Source: Bifidobacterium asteroides DSM 20089 | GTDB taxonomy: Bacteria; Actinomycetota; Actinomycetes; Actinomycetales; Bifidobacteriaceae | Length of the DNA: 64,000 nucleotides | Assembly: GCF_002715865.1 (NCBI RefSeq) | Contig: NZ_CP017696.1 | Location: 1,860,001 to 1,924,000 of the forward strand | Reading direction: 5' to 3' | Shown: positions 54,458-64,000 of the stretch, one piece after another | Layout: every line of letters starts with the position of its first letter | Numbering within the stretch: the stretch's first letter is position 1 | Program-made: the position numbers and the translations under genes | Notes under the pieces: generated by a model | What the model saw: the letters and a program-made list of their open reading frames with translations, nothing else | Databases searched by the model: none | What the model was told of the DNA's origin: nothing

Positions 54458-54476
54458 ATCCGGCGTACCGCCGGAT
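54458..54476. terminator. hairpin between convergent genes
   Basis: ATCCGGC (54458-54464) pairs with GCCGGAT (54470-54476) around a five-base loop in the 112-bp gap between the LytR_C gene and the convergent CCA-adding enzyme gene. A T-run is lacking, so its efficiency is uncertain. Confidence 0.4.
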
Positions 54477-54561
54477 TCAACATCGCGTCGCCACAATATT
54501 CGCCACCAATATCCACAGTCTCCTGACCAAGAGCGCCCGCCCGGAAGGGTACCGACCTGGG

Positions 54562-55986
54562 TCAGGCTTGGTCAGCGCCTTCTCTTTGCCACCAGTCCCG
54601 CAACTCCTGCTCGGCCGTCTGCCGGTCGACCGGGCCCTGATCCAGACGGTATTCCAGCATGTGCTGATAGGCACGTCCCACCTGCGGTCCGGGCTTGAGG
54701 TCCAAAATCTGCATGATCTGTCGTCCATCCAAGTCAGGCCGGATGGCATCCAAATCTTCCTGACGACGCAATTGAGCCACTCTGTCCTCCAACTCATCCA
54801 TGGCGGAGGAGAAGACCTGGGCCTTGCGCTTGTTGCGAGTGGTTGCATCGGCCCGGGTAAGGCGATTGAGCCGTTCATAAAGAGGACCGGTCTCCCGGGC
54901 ATAGCGGCGTACGGCCGCATCGGTCCACCGCTCATCCACGTAGCCGTGGAAACGCAGGTGCATGGAGATCAGGTCGCAGACGTCGGCGATCAGGTGGCGG
55001 TCGAAGCGCAAGGCCTTCAAGCGCTTGCGGGCCAGCCGGGCTCCGACTGCATCATGATGATGGAAGCTGACCTTGCCACCGGGCTCAAAGCGTCTGGTGG
55101 CGGGCTTGCCGATGTCGTGCAGCAGGGCGGCCAGGCGCAGGGTAAGGTCCGGGGCGGGCACAGGACCGTCAGGTCCGGTCTCCAGGGCGATGGCCCGGTC
55201 CACCACCATCAGGGTGTGTTCAAAGACATCCTTGTGCCGGTGGTGCTCGTCTATCTCCAGCTGCAGAGCCGGCACCTCGGGCAGAACGATGTCAGCCAAG
55301 CCGGACTGCACCAGGGCCTCGATGCCCTGCACAGGGTGATCGGACAGCATGAGCTTGGTCAGCTCGTCGCGAATCCGTTCTGCCGAGACGATGCTGATTC
55401 GATCGGTCATGCGGGTGATGGCCTCTGCGGTCTCCGGGGCTATGGTGAATCCCAGCTGTGCCACGAACCGCACAGCCCGCATCATCCGCAGAGGGTCGTC
55501 GTCGAAAGACTGGCGGGGATCCACCGGGGTCCGCAACACCTGCTTGGCCAGGTCGTTGGCCCCCCGGTAGGGGTCCACGAAGACCAGGTCAGGCACCCGC
55601 AGGGCCATGGCATTGACAGTGAAATCGCGCCTTGAAAGATCGCCCTCAAGGCTGTCCCCATAGTCCACCTCGGGCTTGCGGGAGTCGGGATCGTAGGTGT
55701 CTCGCCGGTAGGTGGTCACCTCCACCTTGACCTCGGTGCCGTCAGGACGCCGCCGAAGCGCGCCAAGGGTGCCGAATTTGCGCCCCATGTCCCAGAAGCC
55801 CGACCCCCAATGGCGCAGGATGGGCTCGAACTGCTCGGGTCTGGCCGAGGTGCAGAAGTCCAGGTCGTGGGAGGGCCGGTGCAGGAGCAAATCGCGTACA
55901 GGGCCCCCTACCAACGCCAGTTCATATCCCTGCTCAGCGAAGAGGCGCCCGAGCTCGATGGCCTCCGGCCAGACTTGGAAATCCAC
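54562..55986 (-). CDS. CCA-adding tRNA nucleotidyltransferase
   Basis: A 474-residue class II nucleotidyltransferase with HD domain, which finishes or repairs the CCA end of tRNA; the tRNA-Thr gene of this window does not encode CCA and needs it. Motifs: LVGGPVRDLLLHRPSHDLDFCTS, RRDFTVNAMAL, DDPLRMMRAVRFVAQLG, and the HD segment LLHDIGKPATR. Of two near GTG codons, 55986 is better spaced from GGAAAGG than 55992. It is divergent from the NUDIX gene, the conserved start of the actinobacterial origin-proximal block. Confidence 0.94.
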   Translation of the reverse strand: MDFQVWPEAIELGRLFAEQGYELALVGGPVRDLLLHRPSHDLDFCTSARPEQFEPILRHWGSGFWDMGRKFGTLGALRRRPDGTEVKVEVTTYRRDTYDPDSRKPEVDYGDSLEGDLSRRDFTVNAMALRVPDLVFVDPYRGANDLAKQVLRTPVDPRQSFDDDPLRMMRAVRFVAQLGFTIAPETAEAITRMTDRISIVSAERIRDELTKLMLSDHPVQGIEALVQSGLADIVLPEVPALQLEIDEHHRHKDVFEHTLMVVDRAIALETGPDGPVPAPDLTLRLAALLHDIGKPATRRFEPGGKVSFHHHDAVGARLARKRLKALRFDRHLIADVCDLISMHLRFHGYVDERWTDAAVRRYARETGPLYERLNRLTRADATTRNKRKAQVFSSAMDELEDRVAQLRRQEDLDAIRPDLDGRQIMQILDLKPGPQVGRAYQHMLEYRLDQGPVDRQTAEQELRDWWQREGADQA

Positions 55987-56067
55987 GCTCACCCTTTCCT
56001 ATGGAGTTGATGCGCCTACTAGCATACCGTTACCCCACCTGCACATTACCTTACGTAGAGTTGGAGT

Positions 56068-56736
56068 ATGATTACGCCCGCGGACATGGCGCGCATGCTT
56101 GCGCAAAGCGCCGACTCTGCGGACATTCATGCCCGCGGCCAGCAGAAGCGGGGCCATCTTGTGGAAACCGTAAGCGAACGTCTGGATCCGCAGGTCCGCG
56201 AGCGCATACAGACCGAGGATGACGCTCCCACACCTGCCCTCATGCCCCGGCATAAGCATGCCTCAGGACCTTCAACCTTCGCCTCCCTGGATGCCCAGGA
56301 GCTGCCCGTGGTCCGCGAGTATTCGGCGGGCGGACTGATCTTCGACCGGCATGACCGGGTGGCCATCATCGCCCGGCACTCCCGCTCGGGCCATCTGGAA
56401 TGGTGCCTGCCCAAGGGGCATATCGAGAAGGGGGAAACACCCGAACAGACGGCGGTGCGCGAGGTCCATGAGGAGACGGGGATACTGGGTAGGGTGACCG
56501 ACTCCATCGCCACCATCGACTACTGGTTCACCGGAACCAACCAGCGGGTCCACAAGCTGGTCCATCATTTCGTCCTGCGGATGATCGGAGGATCCCTGAG
56601 CGTGGAAGGCGACCCCGATCATGAGGCCGAAGATGCCATCTGGGTGGACTTCTCCGACCTGACCTCGGTGCTCAGTTACCCCAATGAGCGTAAAATAGCC
56701 TGGCTCTACGCGAGGAAGTACAAAAAACAGCCATGA
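56068..56736 (+). CDS. NUDIX hydrolase
   Basis: A 222-residue NUDIX protein. The box reads G-H-I-E-K-G-E-T-P-E-Q-T-A-V-R-E-V-H-E-E-T-G, complete with the catalytic REVHEE glutamates. About 85 residues of polar sequence precede the domain. It would hydrolyse a nucleoside diphosphate derivative; the substrate is unknown. The next gene starts within its stop codon (ATGA overlap), so NUDIX, DUF6049 and murJ form one coupled unit. Confidence 0.92.
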   Translation: MITPADMARMLAQSADSADIHARGQQKRGHLVETVSERLDPQVRERIQTEDDAPTPALMPRHKHASGPSTFASLDAQELPVVREYSAGGLIFDRHDRVAIIARHSRSGHLEWCLPKGHIEKGETPEQTAVREVHEETGILGRVTDSIATIDYWFTGTNQRVHKLVHHFVLRMIGGSLSVEGDPDHEAEDAIWVDFSDLTSVLSYPNERKIAWLYARKYKKQP

Positions 56737-58946
56737 TCCAGACCCCCCTGCGCCCGGTCGGGCGCACCAGCCAGCGCACCCATGCCTTTAATCGATGGGC
56801 TCGGTGGGCTCGAATCCTGCTAGCGATTGTCCTTCTGCTGGCCCTGGTCATAACCCCCTGGCACCCGACACCAGCCCTGGCTGCCACCAGTCATCAGAGC
56901 TCAGCCGAGGTGGCCCTGCGCTGGTCGACGCCGGTGGTGACCGACAAGTCCGGCTACGCCCTGCGCGCTGCTGTGACCAACACCGCGAGCCAGCCCATGA
57001 AGCATGCGCATCTGAGCGTGTCCACCAGCGCCTTCTACTCCTTCAGCTCCCGGGTTGACATGCAGGCCTGGTCCGAAGGCCACGCCCGCATCCCCACCCC
57101 GGACGTGCTGGGTACGCAGACCGTACCGACAATCCCGGCCGGGCAGAGCATCGAGGTTGCAGTCAACGTGCCGACTGATCAAGACGCGATCAAGAAGATG
57201 ACCAGCTGGGGGCCCAAACCTGTCCGGCTCTCCCTGAGCGACGATCAGGACCGGGTCCTGGGCGATGTGTTCACCTTTCTTACCAGGACCTGGGATGGCC
57301 TGCCCACCGCAGGCACCCCCGCCCTGTCCCTGACCATGGTCCTTCCGCTGACCTCCTCGGACTGGAATATTGACGACAGGGCCATGACGGCGTTGATGAC
57401 CCAGTCCAGTGCCAAATCCGAGTCAGGCCCAGGCAACGATAAAAACCGGAATGTGACACTGACCCGCCAGGGTGCCCGCCGCCAGGAGGATCAGAGCCAG
57501 CTGCTGTCCAAGCACAAATCCCTGCAGGCCCTGGGCGATCCGGTCTACCTGTCCGCCTTCGCCAACCGTCCCCAGATCCAGGGGCTGATTCAGCCGGCCG
57601 ACTTCGACATCACCAGGTATGCATCCCAGAGTCAGGACCGTTATGTCCAGGCTGGAGTCACCCCCGAGTCCTGGAGCGCCCAGACTGCAGCCAAGCTCTA
57701 TGCTGACGCAACGCCTGGCATATACGCTTGGCAGGGCCGACAGGAGTGGACCATGGACTCCATCACCGCCGCCCGACGTGCCGGCTATCAGACGGTCATC
57801 GCCCCCCAAGGCTTCGAGGTCGACGCCGGCACCTCCGCCCACACTGGCAAGTACACCTTCGAAACCAAGGCCGGAAAGGTAACCGTCCTGTCGGCCCAGC
57901 GAGAGCTCAGCAACCTGGCCAGGGGCCATCCCAGCTCCACACGCGCCACCGGTGAGCAGACTCAGGCTGGGCAGACGGCCCGCTTCATAGCCCAGAGTGC
58001 CTTCTACCAGATGGAACAGCCTTACGCCGAACGCTCCCTCCTGGTCTGCTTCGACGCCGATGAGGACACCCAGCAGGCAAACCAGATCATGACCGAACTG
58101 GAGCATGCTCCGTGGATCAACCTGATCTCCATGGACAATCTGATGAAGGCGCCCGACTTCACCGGCGGGTCGTCGGGTCTGCTCAAGGCCATGGAGCTCG
58201 GCAGCACCAAGAGCGGCACCAAGCACGGCGATGGCTCGACAGGCACTCTGGACTCTCTGATTGCCAGCCGGGCCGACATCGACCGATTTGCCACCTCCAT
58301 TCTGGCTGACAACAAGCAGGATTCCCAACCCACCGCCAGTGCCACAGCAGGCAAGACCGACAGTCAGGCCCTGGCCCGCCAAGATGCCGACACCACCGCC
58401 CGCCAGCCCAAGGACCCGCATCAGTGGCTGAACCAATTGACCGCAACCCACGACGACCTGGCTCTGAAGTCCTTGGGGGGAACCGCAACCGCCGCTGGTC
58501 TGGCCGATCAGGCCGAGGCCATATCCCACCGGCTCCTTGACGGAATCAGCATCACGCCCAGCGAGTCCCTGAACGTGGTCAGCGAGACGGCTTCTATGCC
58601 CGTCACCGTCAGCAACAGCCACCCCTACCCTGTATACGCTCGCATCAGCGCTCGAACCGACTCCATGGAGATTGTCACCTCGCGTATGGCGGAGGTGGTT
58701 ATTCCCGCCCGCTCCGAGGCTCAAGTGACCTTTAAGGTCAGGGTGGCGGCAGCCGGCAGGGCCAACGTGGACATCGGCCTGCTGGACAGCCAGGGCCGCC
58801 CCTTCGGCCAGGTACGCCGGGCTCAGATCACCAGCAATCTGCGACTGAGCGACATGAGCGGCCTAATCATCATCGTCATCGCCGTACTCCTAGGACTCCT
58901 GGGGCTCTGGCGGCAGTTCCACCGTACGAAGGACCCGGACGAATGA
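56733..58946 (+). CDS. DUF6049 family exported membrane protein
   Basis: A 737-residue protein with an N-terminal signal sequence (ARILLAIVLLLALVITPWHPTPALA), a large extracytoplasmic region and a C-terminal helix (SGLIIIVIAVLLGLLGLW) followed by a short basic tail. The extracytoplasmic part begins with a CARDB-like beta domain and ends with an Ig-like domain (about 620-690). It sits immediately before murJ in Actinobacteria, overlapping it here by 4 bp, so a role in cell-wall precursor export or polar growth is likely, but no function is established to my knowledge. Confidence 0.85.
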   Translation: MIQTPLRPVGRTSQRTHAFNRWARWARILLAIVLLLALVITPWHPTPALAATSHQSSAEVALRWSTPVVTDKSGYALRAAVTNTASQPMKHAHLSVSTSAFYSFSSRVDMQAWSEGHARIPTPDVLGTQTVPTIPAGQSIEVAVNVPTDQDAIKKMTSWGPKPVRLSLSDDQDRVLGDVFTFLTRTWDGLPTAGTPALSLTMVLPLTSSDWNIDDRAMTALMTQSSAKSESGPGNDKNRNVTLTRQGARRQEDQSQLLSKHKSLQALGDPVYLSAFANRPQIQGLIQPADFDITRYASQSQDRYVQAGVTPESWSAQTAAKLYADATPGIYAWQGRQEWTMDSITAARRAGYQTVIAPQGFEVDAGTSAHTGKYTFETKAGKVTVLSAQRELSNLARGHPSSTRATGEQTQAGQTARFIAQSAFYQMEQPYAERSLLVCFDADEDTQQANQIMTELEHAPWINLISMDNLMKAPDFTGGSSGLLKAMELGSTKSGTKHGDGSTGTLDSLIASRADIDRFATSILADNKQDSQPTASATAGKTDSQALARQDADTTARQPKDPHQWLNQLTATHDDLALKSLGGTATAAGLADQAEAISHRLLDGISITPSESLNVVSETASMPVTVSNSHPYPVYARISARTDSMEIVTSRMAEVVIPARSEAQVTFKVRVAAAGRANVDIGLLDSQGRPFGQVRRAQITSNLRLSDMSGLIIIVIAVLLGLLGLWRQFHRTKDPDE

Positions 58947-61900
58947 GTTCCGTAGGGCGCAATTCCGCCATCATGGCCACGGGGACCGCAGCCTCCCGCG
59001 TGACCGGGCAGATTCGCACCATCCTGCTGGCAGCCGCCATAGGCACCACCGGGATCGCGGCCGACGCCTACCAGACCGGCGCCATGATCCCTCAGGTCAT
59101 GTTCACCCTGATCTCAGGCGGCATCTTCAACGCCATCCTGGTCCCGCAGATCGTGCGCACCCTCAAGGAACGGGATGCAGCAGACCGGCTGAACAAGCTG
59201 ATCACGGTCGCCATGGTCCTCCTGGCCCTGCTGACCCTGCTGCTGATGCTGGGCACCCCGGTGCTGACCACCATCTATCTGAACTCCAAGTGGAACCCGG
59301 CCCAGCGGGCCCTGGCCAACTCCTTTACCCTCTGGTGCATGCCCCAGGTCTTCTTCTACGGGCTCTACACGGTCCTCGGTCAGATCCTGGCCGCCAAGGG
59401 CCGGTTCACCGCATACGCCTGGAGCTCGGTAGGCGCCAACGTCATCAGCTGCCTGGGGTTCCTGGCCTTCATCCTCCTGTTCGGCAACGCCCGCAATCAG
59501 CCGGTCGGCTTCTGGGACAACGGTAAGGTGGCCCTGACCGCTGGAGCCTGGACCCTGGGCGTGGCCTTCCAGGCACTGGTCCTCTTCATCCCCCTGATCA
59601 TGAGCGGCTTCCGCTATCGTCCTCGCTGGGGTCTGCGTGGAATCGGCCTGCGGTCCATGGGCTCGGTAGCGGCATGGAGCATGTGCGTGGTCATCATCGA
59701 CCAGCTGGCCAACGTGGTCAATGCCCGCATCAACAACGGTGCACCCCTTGAAGGCAACCCGTTCGACATCGCTGGTAACGGGTCCTATCAGAACGCCTAC
59801 ACGCTCTTCATCCTCCCCTATTCCCTGGTAGCCGTCTCGGTCAGCACGGCCCTCTTTCCCAAGCTGTCCAAAGCGGTTTCGGACGGCCGCATCGGGGATG
59901 CCCGCAATGATCTGAGCCAAGCCCTGCGCAACGTCGGACTGGCCATGTTCTTCTTCGCTGCAGTCCTGTTGGCAATTCCAGTGCCCATCACACGAGCACT
60001 GCTGCCTTCGGTAAGTGTCCATGAGTCTGTCCTTATCTCAGGGCCGCTGATAACCCTGTCCCTGGGGCTGGTCCCCTCAAGCGCCTTCCTGCTCATTCAG
60101 CGCACCTTCTACGCCTTCGAGGATGGGCGGCATCCTTTCATTTTCGCTGCTGTCTCCAACACCATCCAAGTAGCACTGGTTCTGGTATCCATACGCTTGT
60201 TCCCTCCCCGCTACTGGGCAGCGCTGGTGGGTCTGAGCCTGTCCCTGAGCAGCATCCTCAGCTTCCCTGTCCTGACCCACATGCTGCGCAGCCCCTTCCA
60301 GGGGAATCTGGACGAGCGGCGGATTCTGACCACTTACGCCAAGGCTTTCCTGGCTGCGGGATTGGCCCTGGCAGCCGCCCTGACGGTCAAGACCCCGGTG
60401 ACCCACCTAGTCGGCGCATGGGTTCAGGGCCGACAGGGCCATATGAGCTGGGTGCAGGCACTCTTCATCTGCGTGGTCATCACCCTGCTGACGGCGGTCA
60501 TCTATGTCGTGACCCTGGTAGCCTTGCGCACTGAGGAATTCACCCAGCTCCTGATCGACCTGGCCCGTCGACTGGGCAGGGCAACCCGGCACCCCGTCCG
60601 CAGCATGGACACTCTGCAGGGACGACCCTCCCGGCTGGCCGACCGCTCGGTCAGGGTGGTGCACTCCTCCTCCCCTGACTCCGCTCTGCCCGGCATGGAC
60701 GCAGCCCTGGAGAACTTCGAAGAGGCCCATGAGTCCGATACTGATGGAGAATCCGCGATAGCCGGGCCCCCGCCGGCCCCTCCGACCCCGCAACCCGTTA
60801 GGATTGTACCTAGGAACAGCAAGGTCCACCACGGTGTCGCCGACTACAGGCGACGCCCCACTTCTGATGAGAGCTCGGCAACCATGAACGCGCATATCGG
60901 AGACACCATCCTCGGCAGATATACCCTGGTCACCCTGCTCCGCCGCGCAAACGGTCTGAGCGCCTGGCGGGCCAAGGACAAGGTCCTGGACAGGGACTGC
61001 CAGCTCTTCATCGCCGGGGATTCAACCTGCATGGACCGGATCAACGTCAACGCCTCCAGCCTGGCGCTGAGCAAGGATCGCCGCTTCACCCCGGTCTACC
61101 AGCTGCACACCCGTGACAAGGTCTCCCTGATCGTCACCGCCCCCGATGCCGGTATGTCCCTGAGGGACTACATGCACGGACCCGCCGGGGAAACGCTCAG
61201 CAACCGGGCCATCGGCACCATCATGGGAGAGGTCACCGAGGCCATGCGCACCCTGCATGCCGCCGGCATGGTCGACTATGCAGTCTCCACGAGCACCATC
61301 AGGCTGGCGCCAGCCTCGATCACCCTGGCCGATGCACCCATATCGCCTATGCTCGAGCACCCGTCGGCCTCAACTGAAATGGGACTGACGGACGAGGAGT
61401 ATGCCATACACGGGCTGGCCGGCGTGCTCTATGCCATGCTGACCAGACGGGCCGATCAGGACGGACGACAGCCAAGTCTGCAGGAGCTGCCCGAGCAGAC
61501 CCCGGAAGAGTTCAAAATCATCTGCATGCGTGGACTGGGCCTAGCTAATGAGCAGGGAGCCATGCCGGTTCCACTGGTCACCCTGGCGGAGCTCTCGGCC
61601 CTGCTCAGCCCCTGGGTCCCGCCCGAGGAGCTGACCGACAGCGATCTGATTTGGCCCGAGCTGGACGGCCGTGCCTCCATCGAGGCCGTGGCCCTGCGCC
61701 CGGTGGACCCCAGGAACGTACTCCCGCTTCCCGCGGGATTGACCTCCTCAGCCCTGCCTGCCGCGCAGACCGTATCCCACCATGAGCCGCACTGGAAGAC
61801 CAACCAACTGCTCTTCCCCGGCCGCAGTGAGATTGAGATGCTCAATCCAGAAGACACGGATACGGATCTCTTCTCGCTCTTTGACGAGCGTCAGCGGCTA

Positions 61901-63166
61901 CGCTCGCTGAACAGCTCCTCCCGCAAGACCGCAGCCATGGATGTGAGCGCACTCAGGGCGACAATGCCCAGGCCCGCGGCCAATGAGGAAGAGTCCAAGG
62001 CTGTGACCGGACGGATGCCGACCATCAAAGACGATCAGCGTAAATCCTCCGAGGCTCTCAGCGGCAACGGCGTAACTGCCGACAATCCCGTGGAGCGAGG
62101 CTTCTCCCAGTGGGACTTCCACAAGTCCGGCAGTGCGCAGGACGATGCGACGGCCGGCAGTCGCCAGACCACAGCAATATCCAACCGGACCGCTTCACAG
62201 GACGACGTGGATTCGCATGCGCGTCAAACAGGAGCTGCCGCCGCTGAATCTCATATCGCAGGCGGTGGAGAACCTGCAGCTCGCAGTGGACATTCGCCTT
62301 CTGCCGCATCTTCTGAAAAGACCGTGGCCCCTGCCCAGGGGGCCCGTTCCTCTAAGAACCCTGATTTCGATGAGGAGGAGCAAGAGACCACAGTCATGGA
62401 GCCGCTGCCCCCCAGCTTCACACCTGAAATCCACTCCATGCCCGTGCCGGTGACATACTCGGTACTTTCCGACGATGAGCAGGATAAGGATCTGGATGAC
62501 GAAGCCGATATGGCTGACACCCGTCTGTTCGGACGCTTCACGACTCGCTCAGTGGTCATCGCCATAGCGGCTGTAATCGTTGTGGTGGCCCTGGTCTGGG
62601 CCCTCTCAACCATTACCGGATCCCGATCCGAGGTCAGTAAAAGTGAGGGCGGCTGGCCGGTCATGTCCAACGTGCCCTTCCCCGGCAAGACCAATGAGAG
62701 CGACGAAGCGGCTCCCTCCAGCAATGGCATTGGTGACGACCAGGCTCAGGCCGGCACCAATGCTGGGAACGACAAGGTCAGCCACGCTGACAAGAAGGCG
62801 GGCAAGGTTCCCGATCCGCCCAAGCCCAAGAACACCACAGCCTATCAGACCAGTCGCCAGCTCTTCCTCAACAAGCCTGCCGGCCTGCAGGGCTATGGAT
62901 GGTATATGCATCTAACCAAGCCGGAAGAGGTCTCCCGCCTGACCATCGTCGCACCTCAGAGCGGTGGCCATGCCCAGATCTATGCGAATTCCACAGCGGC
63001 TCAGCCCAACCAGGGACAGCCTCTGGCCGACTTCAGCTTCGATGCCTCGGGCACAACCCAGGTCACCCTGCGCGAGCCGGTAACGACTCAGGACCTGGTC
63101 ATCTGGGTACCCATGGATGGTATGCCGGGAAATACCCTGCGCTTCACTTCCGTCCAAGTCTTCTGA
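58943..63166 (+). CDS. murJ: MurJ lipid II flippase fused to a pseudokinase
   Basis: A 1407-residue fusion. Residues 1-540 are the MurJ/MviN core with 14-15 helices (GTAASRVTGQIRTILLAAAIG). A basic linker leads to a kinase-like domain (about 657-890) with LGRYTLVTLLRRANGLSAWRAKD, but the catalytic loop is replaced (VDYAVSTSTIRL) and DFG is absent, so it is a pseudokinase. A long acidic low-complexity stretch follows, then a helix at about 1200-1220 and an extracellular beta-rich domain (1265-1407). The same design in mycobacterial MviN lets phosphorylated pseudokinase recruit an FHA protein. The kinase at 46978 is one possible regulator. Confidence 0.93.
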   Translation: MSSVGRNSAIMATGTAASRVTGQIRTILLAAAIGTTGIAADAYQTGAMIPQVMFTLISGGIFNAILVPQIVRTLKERDAADRLNKLITVAMVLLALLTLLLMLGTPVLTTIYLNSKWNPAQRALANSFTLWCMPQVFFYGLYTVLGQILAAKGRFTAYAWSSVGANVISCLGFLAFILLFGNARNQPVGFWDNGKVALTAGAWTLGVAFQALVLFIPLIMSGFRYRPRWGLRGIGLRSMGSVAAWSMCVVIIDQLANVVNARINNGAPLEGNPFDIAGNGSYQNAYTLFILPYSLVAVSVSTALFPKLSKAVSDGRIGDARNDLSQALRNVGLAMFFFAAVLLAIPVPITRALLPSVSVHESVLISGPLITLSLGLVPSSAFLLIQRTFYAFEDGRHPFIFAAVSNTIQVALVLVSIRLFPPRYWAALVGLSLSLSSILSFPVLTHMLRSPFQGNLDERRILTTYAKAFLAAGLALAAALTVKTPVTHLVGAWVQGRQGHMSWVQALFICVVITLLTAVIYVVTLVALRTEEFTQLLIDLARRLGRATRHPVRSMDTLQGRPSRLADRSVRVVHSSSPDSALPGMDAALENFEEAHESDTDGESAIAGPPPAPPTPQPVRIVPRNSKVHHGVADYRRRPTSDESSATMNAHIGDTILGRYTLVTLLRRANGLSAWRAKDKVLDRDCQLFIAGDSTCMDRINVNASSLALSKDRRFTPVYQLHTRDKVSLIVTAPDAGMSLRDYMHGPAGETLSNRAIGTIMGEVTEAMRTLHAAGMVDYAVSTSTIRLAPASITLADAPISPMLEHPSASTEMGLTDEEYAIHGLAGVLYAMLTRRADQDGRQPSLQELPEQTPEEFKIICMRGLGLANEQGAMPVPLVTLAELSALLSPWVPPEELTDSDLIWPELDGRASIEAVALRPVDPRNVLPLPAGLTSSALPAAQTVSHHEPHWKTNQLLFPGRSEIEMLNPEDTDTDLFSLFDERQRLRSLNSSSRKTAAMDVSALRATMPRPAANEEESKAVTGRMPTIKDDQRKSSEALSGNGVTADNPVERGFSQWDFHKSGSAQDDATAGSRQTTAISNRTASQDDVDSHARQTGAAAAESHIAGGGEPAARSGHSPSAASSEKTVAPAQGARSSKNPDFDEEEQETTVMEPLPPSFTPEIHSMPVPVTYSVLSDDEQDKDLDDEADMADTRLFGRFTTRSVVIAIAAVIVVVALVWALSTITGSRSEVSKSEGGWPVMSNVPFPGKTNESDEAAPSSNGIGDDQAQAGTNAGNDKVSHADKKAGKVPDPPKPKNTTAYQTSRQLFLNKPAGLQGYGWYMHLTKPEEVSRLTIVAPQSGGHAQIYANSTAAQPNQGQPLADFSFDASGTTQVTLREPVTTQDLVIWVPMDGMPGNTLRFTSVQVF

Positions 63167-63409
63167 GCATGACTATGGGTCGACGGCAACAAAGGCGAAT
63201 CATCCCGACGTCGGCCCACGGGCCACTTGTCGACCGCAATTGCCTGCAGGCCCCATGGGCCCCGTCAACCGGACATGACTGCCCATCCATCCGTATGCCG
63301 ATACTATGGGTGTACCGAAATGGTAATGTGTTGGATTTTTCCTCCTACATAGCGCCCACAGGTAATACAGTTTCCTTAGACAACGGCGGCAGGAAGGCGG
63401 AAGTCAGTT
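63167..63409. other. intergenic region after murJ
   Basis: A 243-bp gap with no gene seen. It must hold the murJ terminator and the promoter of the aminotransferase; TACTAT at 63302-63307 could be a -10 box, and AGGAAGG at 63390-63396 is a plausible ribosome site for the next gene. Confidence 0.4.
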
Positions 63410-64000
63410 ATGGCGGATGATCCCAATATCGCGTCCAAGGTCATCAAGAACGATCCTTGGTATAGCTCCTATGCAACACGAGCCGAGCAGATGCGGGCCT
63501 CCGAGATTCGTGCCCTCTTCGCCGTGGCCAATCGGCCTGAGGTGGTCTCCCTGGCCGGCGGCATGCCCTATCTGGGCCGGATGCCTTTCGACAAGTTGGC
63601 CGACCAGCTTGGCGATATGCTGCGGAGCAAGGGCCAGGTGGCCTGGCAGTATGGGTCAGCACAGGGCGATCCCCACCTGCGTGAAGACGTGCTGCCCATC
63701 ATGGAGCTGGAAGGCATCAAGGACGTCCAGCCGGATGATGTGGTCATAGTCAACGGTTCCCAGTCGGGACTGGACCTGATCACCAGGATTATGTGCGACC
63801 CCGGCGATGTGGTTCTGGCCGAGGCACCCAACTATGTGGGCGCCTTGGGCGTCTTCCAATCCTTCCAGGTCGATGTGGTCAACGTGGCCATGGACGGAGA
63901 CGGACTGATCCCTGAGGCTCTGGAGGAGACCATTCTGGAGCAGCGCCGCCAGGGCAAGTCGGTCAAATTCCTCTACACTGTGCCCAACTTCCACAATCCT
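63410..64000 (+). CDS. PLP-dependent aminotransferase, partial
   Basis: The first 197 codons of a fold-type I aminotransferase, cut by the window end. MRASEIRALFAVANRPEVVSLAGGMP, WQYGSAQGDPHLREDVL and VNGSQSGLDLITRIMCDPGDVVLAEAPNYVGAL match the MocR-like/2-aminoadipate aminotransferase (class I/II) group. No regulatory helix-turn-helix precedes the domain. The catalytic Lys lies beyond the window, so specificity cannot be assessed. Confidence 0.88.
   Translation, partial: MADDPNIASKVIKNDPWYSSYATRAEQMRASEIRALFAVANRPEVVSLAGGMPYLGRMPFDKLADQLGDMLRSKGQVAWQYGSAQGDPHLREDVLPIMELEGIKDVQPDDVVIVNGSQSGLDLITRIMCDPGDVVLAEAPNYVGALGVFQSFQVDVVNVAMDGDGLIPEALEETILEQRRQGKSVKFLYTVPNFHNP

Noticed and set aside
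1-64000. CRISPR array, restriction-modification or known defence system
   Set aside because: No spaced repeat array, Cas, methylase-restriction pair or defence-type helicase was seen; the only methyltransferases are rRNA enzymes.

Overview
The window looks like a chromosomal segment of a Bifidobacterium. Housekeeping genes are GC-rich, start codons are ATG, GTG and TTG, sugar uptake uses ABC permeases without a local ATPase, and the right end carries a block typical of Actinobacteria near the origin: CCA-adding enzyme, NUDIX hydrolase, DUF6049 membrane protein, then MurJ fused to a pseudokinase. The carbohydrate genes would suit a gut bifidobacterium, perhaps of the insect-associated group, but the species cannot be fixed from this sequence.

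Layout. 0.1-7.4 kb: a GC-poorer sugar cluster with a GH172 (DUF2961) enzyme, a GH13 alpha-glucosidase, two permeases and a binding lipoprotein on the minus strand, facing a LacI regulator; four similar CG-centred motifs lie in the divergent promoter region. 7.5-10 kb: purA and fba. 10.1-12.7 kb: a nucleoside hydrolase and MFS transporter operon with a palindromic operator candidate. 12.7-13.6 kb: a gene-free stretch with hairpins, a 12-G tract and a palindrome matching the core of the ParB site parS. 13.6-21.8 kb: dcd, then an operon of a 1368-residue GH2 enzyme, a GPH-type transporter and a LacI regulator, followed by a carboxymuconolactone decarboxylase/cupin fusion.

21.8-43.3 kb is the most unusual part. 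A block of about 1.24 kb, holding a whole rlmB-type rRNA methyltransferase gene and the last ~100 bp of a neighbouring gene, occurs twice in direct orientation exactly 20,257 bp apart. Between the copies is an exopolysaccharide (EPS) locus: acyltransferase, several glycosyltransferases, Wzx-like flippase, Wzy-like polymerase, polyprenyl-phosphate sugar transferase and a DUF4012 membrane protein. Remnants of a second DUF4012 gene, a second sugar transferase and a GH2 gene lie at its edges. The locus thus looks like an exchangeable cassette, rebuilt more than once, that could now be lost or amplified by recombination between the repeats.

43.2-64 kb returns to core genes: DUF4032 protein, MsmK-like ATPase (a candidate energiser for the first sugar transporter), a small CMD protein, a Ser/Thr kinase, a DsbA-like protein, tRNA-Thr(TGT), a probable structured RNA, a DUF348/G5 cell-wall protein, rsmA, ispE, a LytR_C protein, the CCA-adding enzyme, NUDIX hydrolase, DUF6049 protein, MurJ-pseudokinase, and the start of an aminotransferase cut by the window end. 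No CRISPR array, transposase, integrase or rRNA gene was seen.
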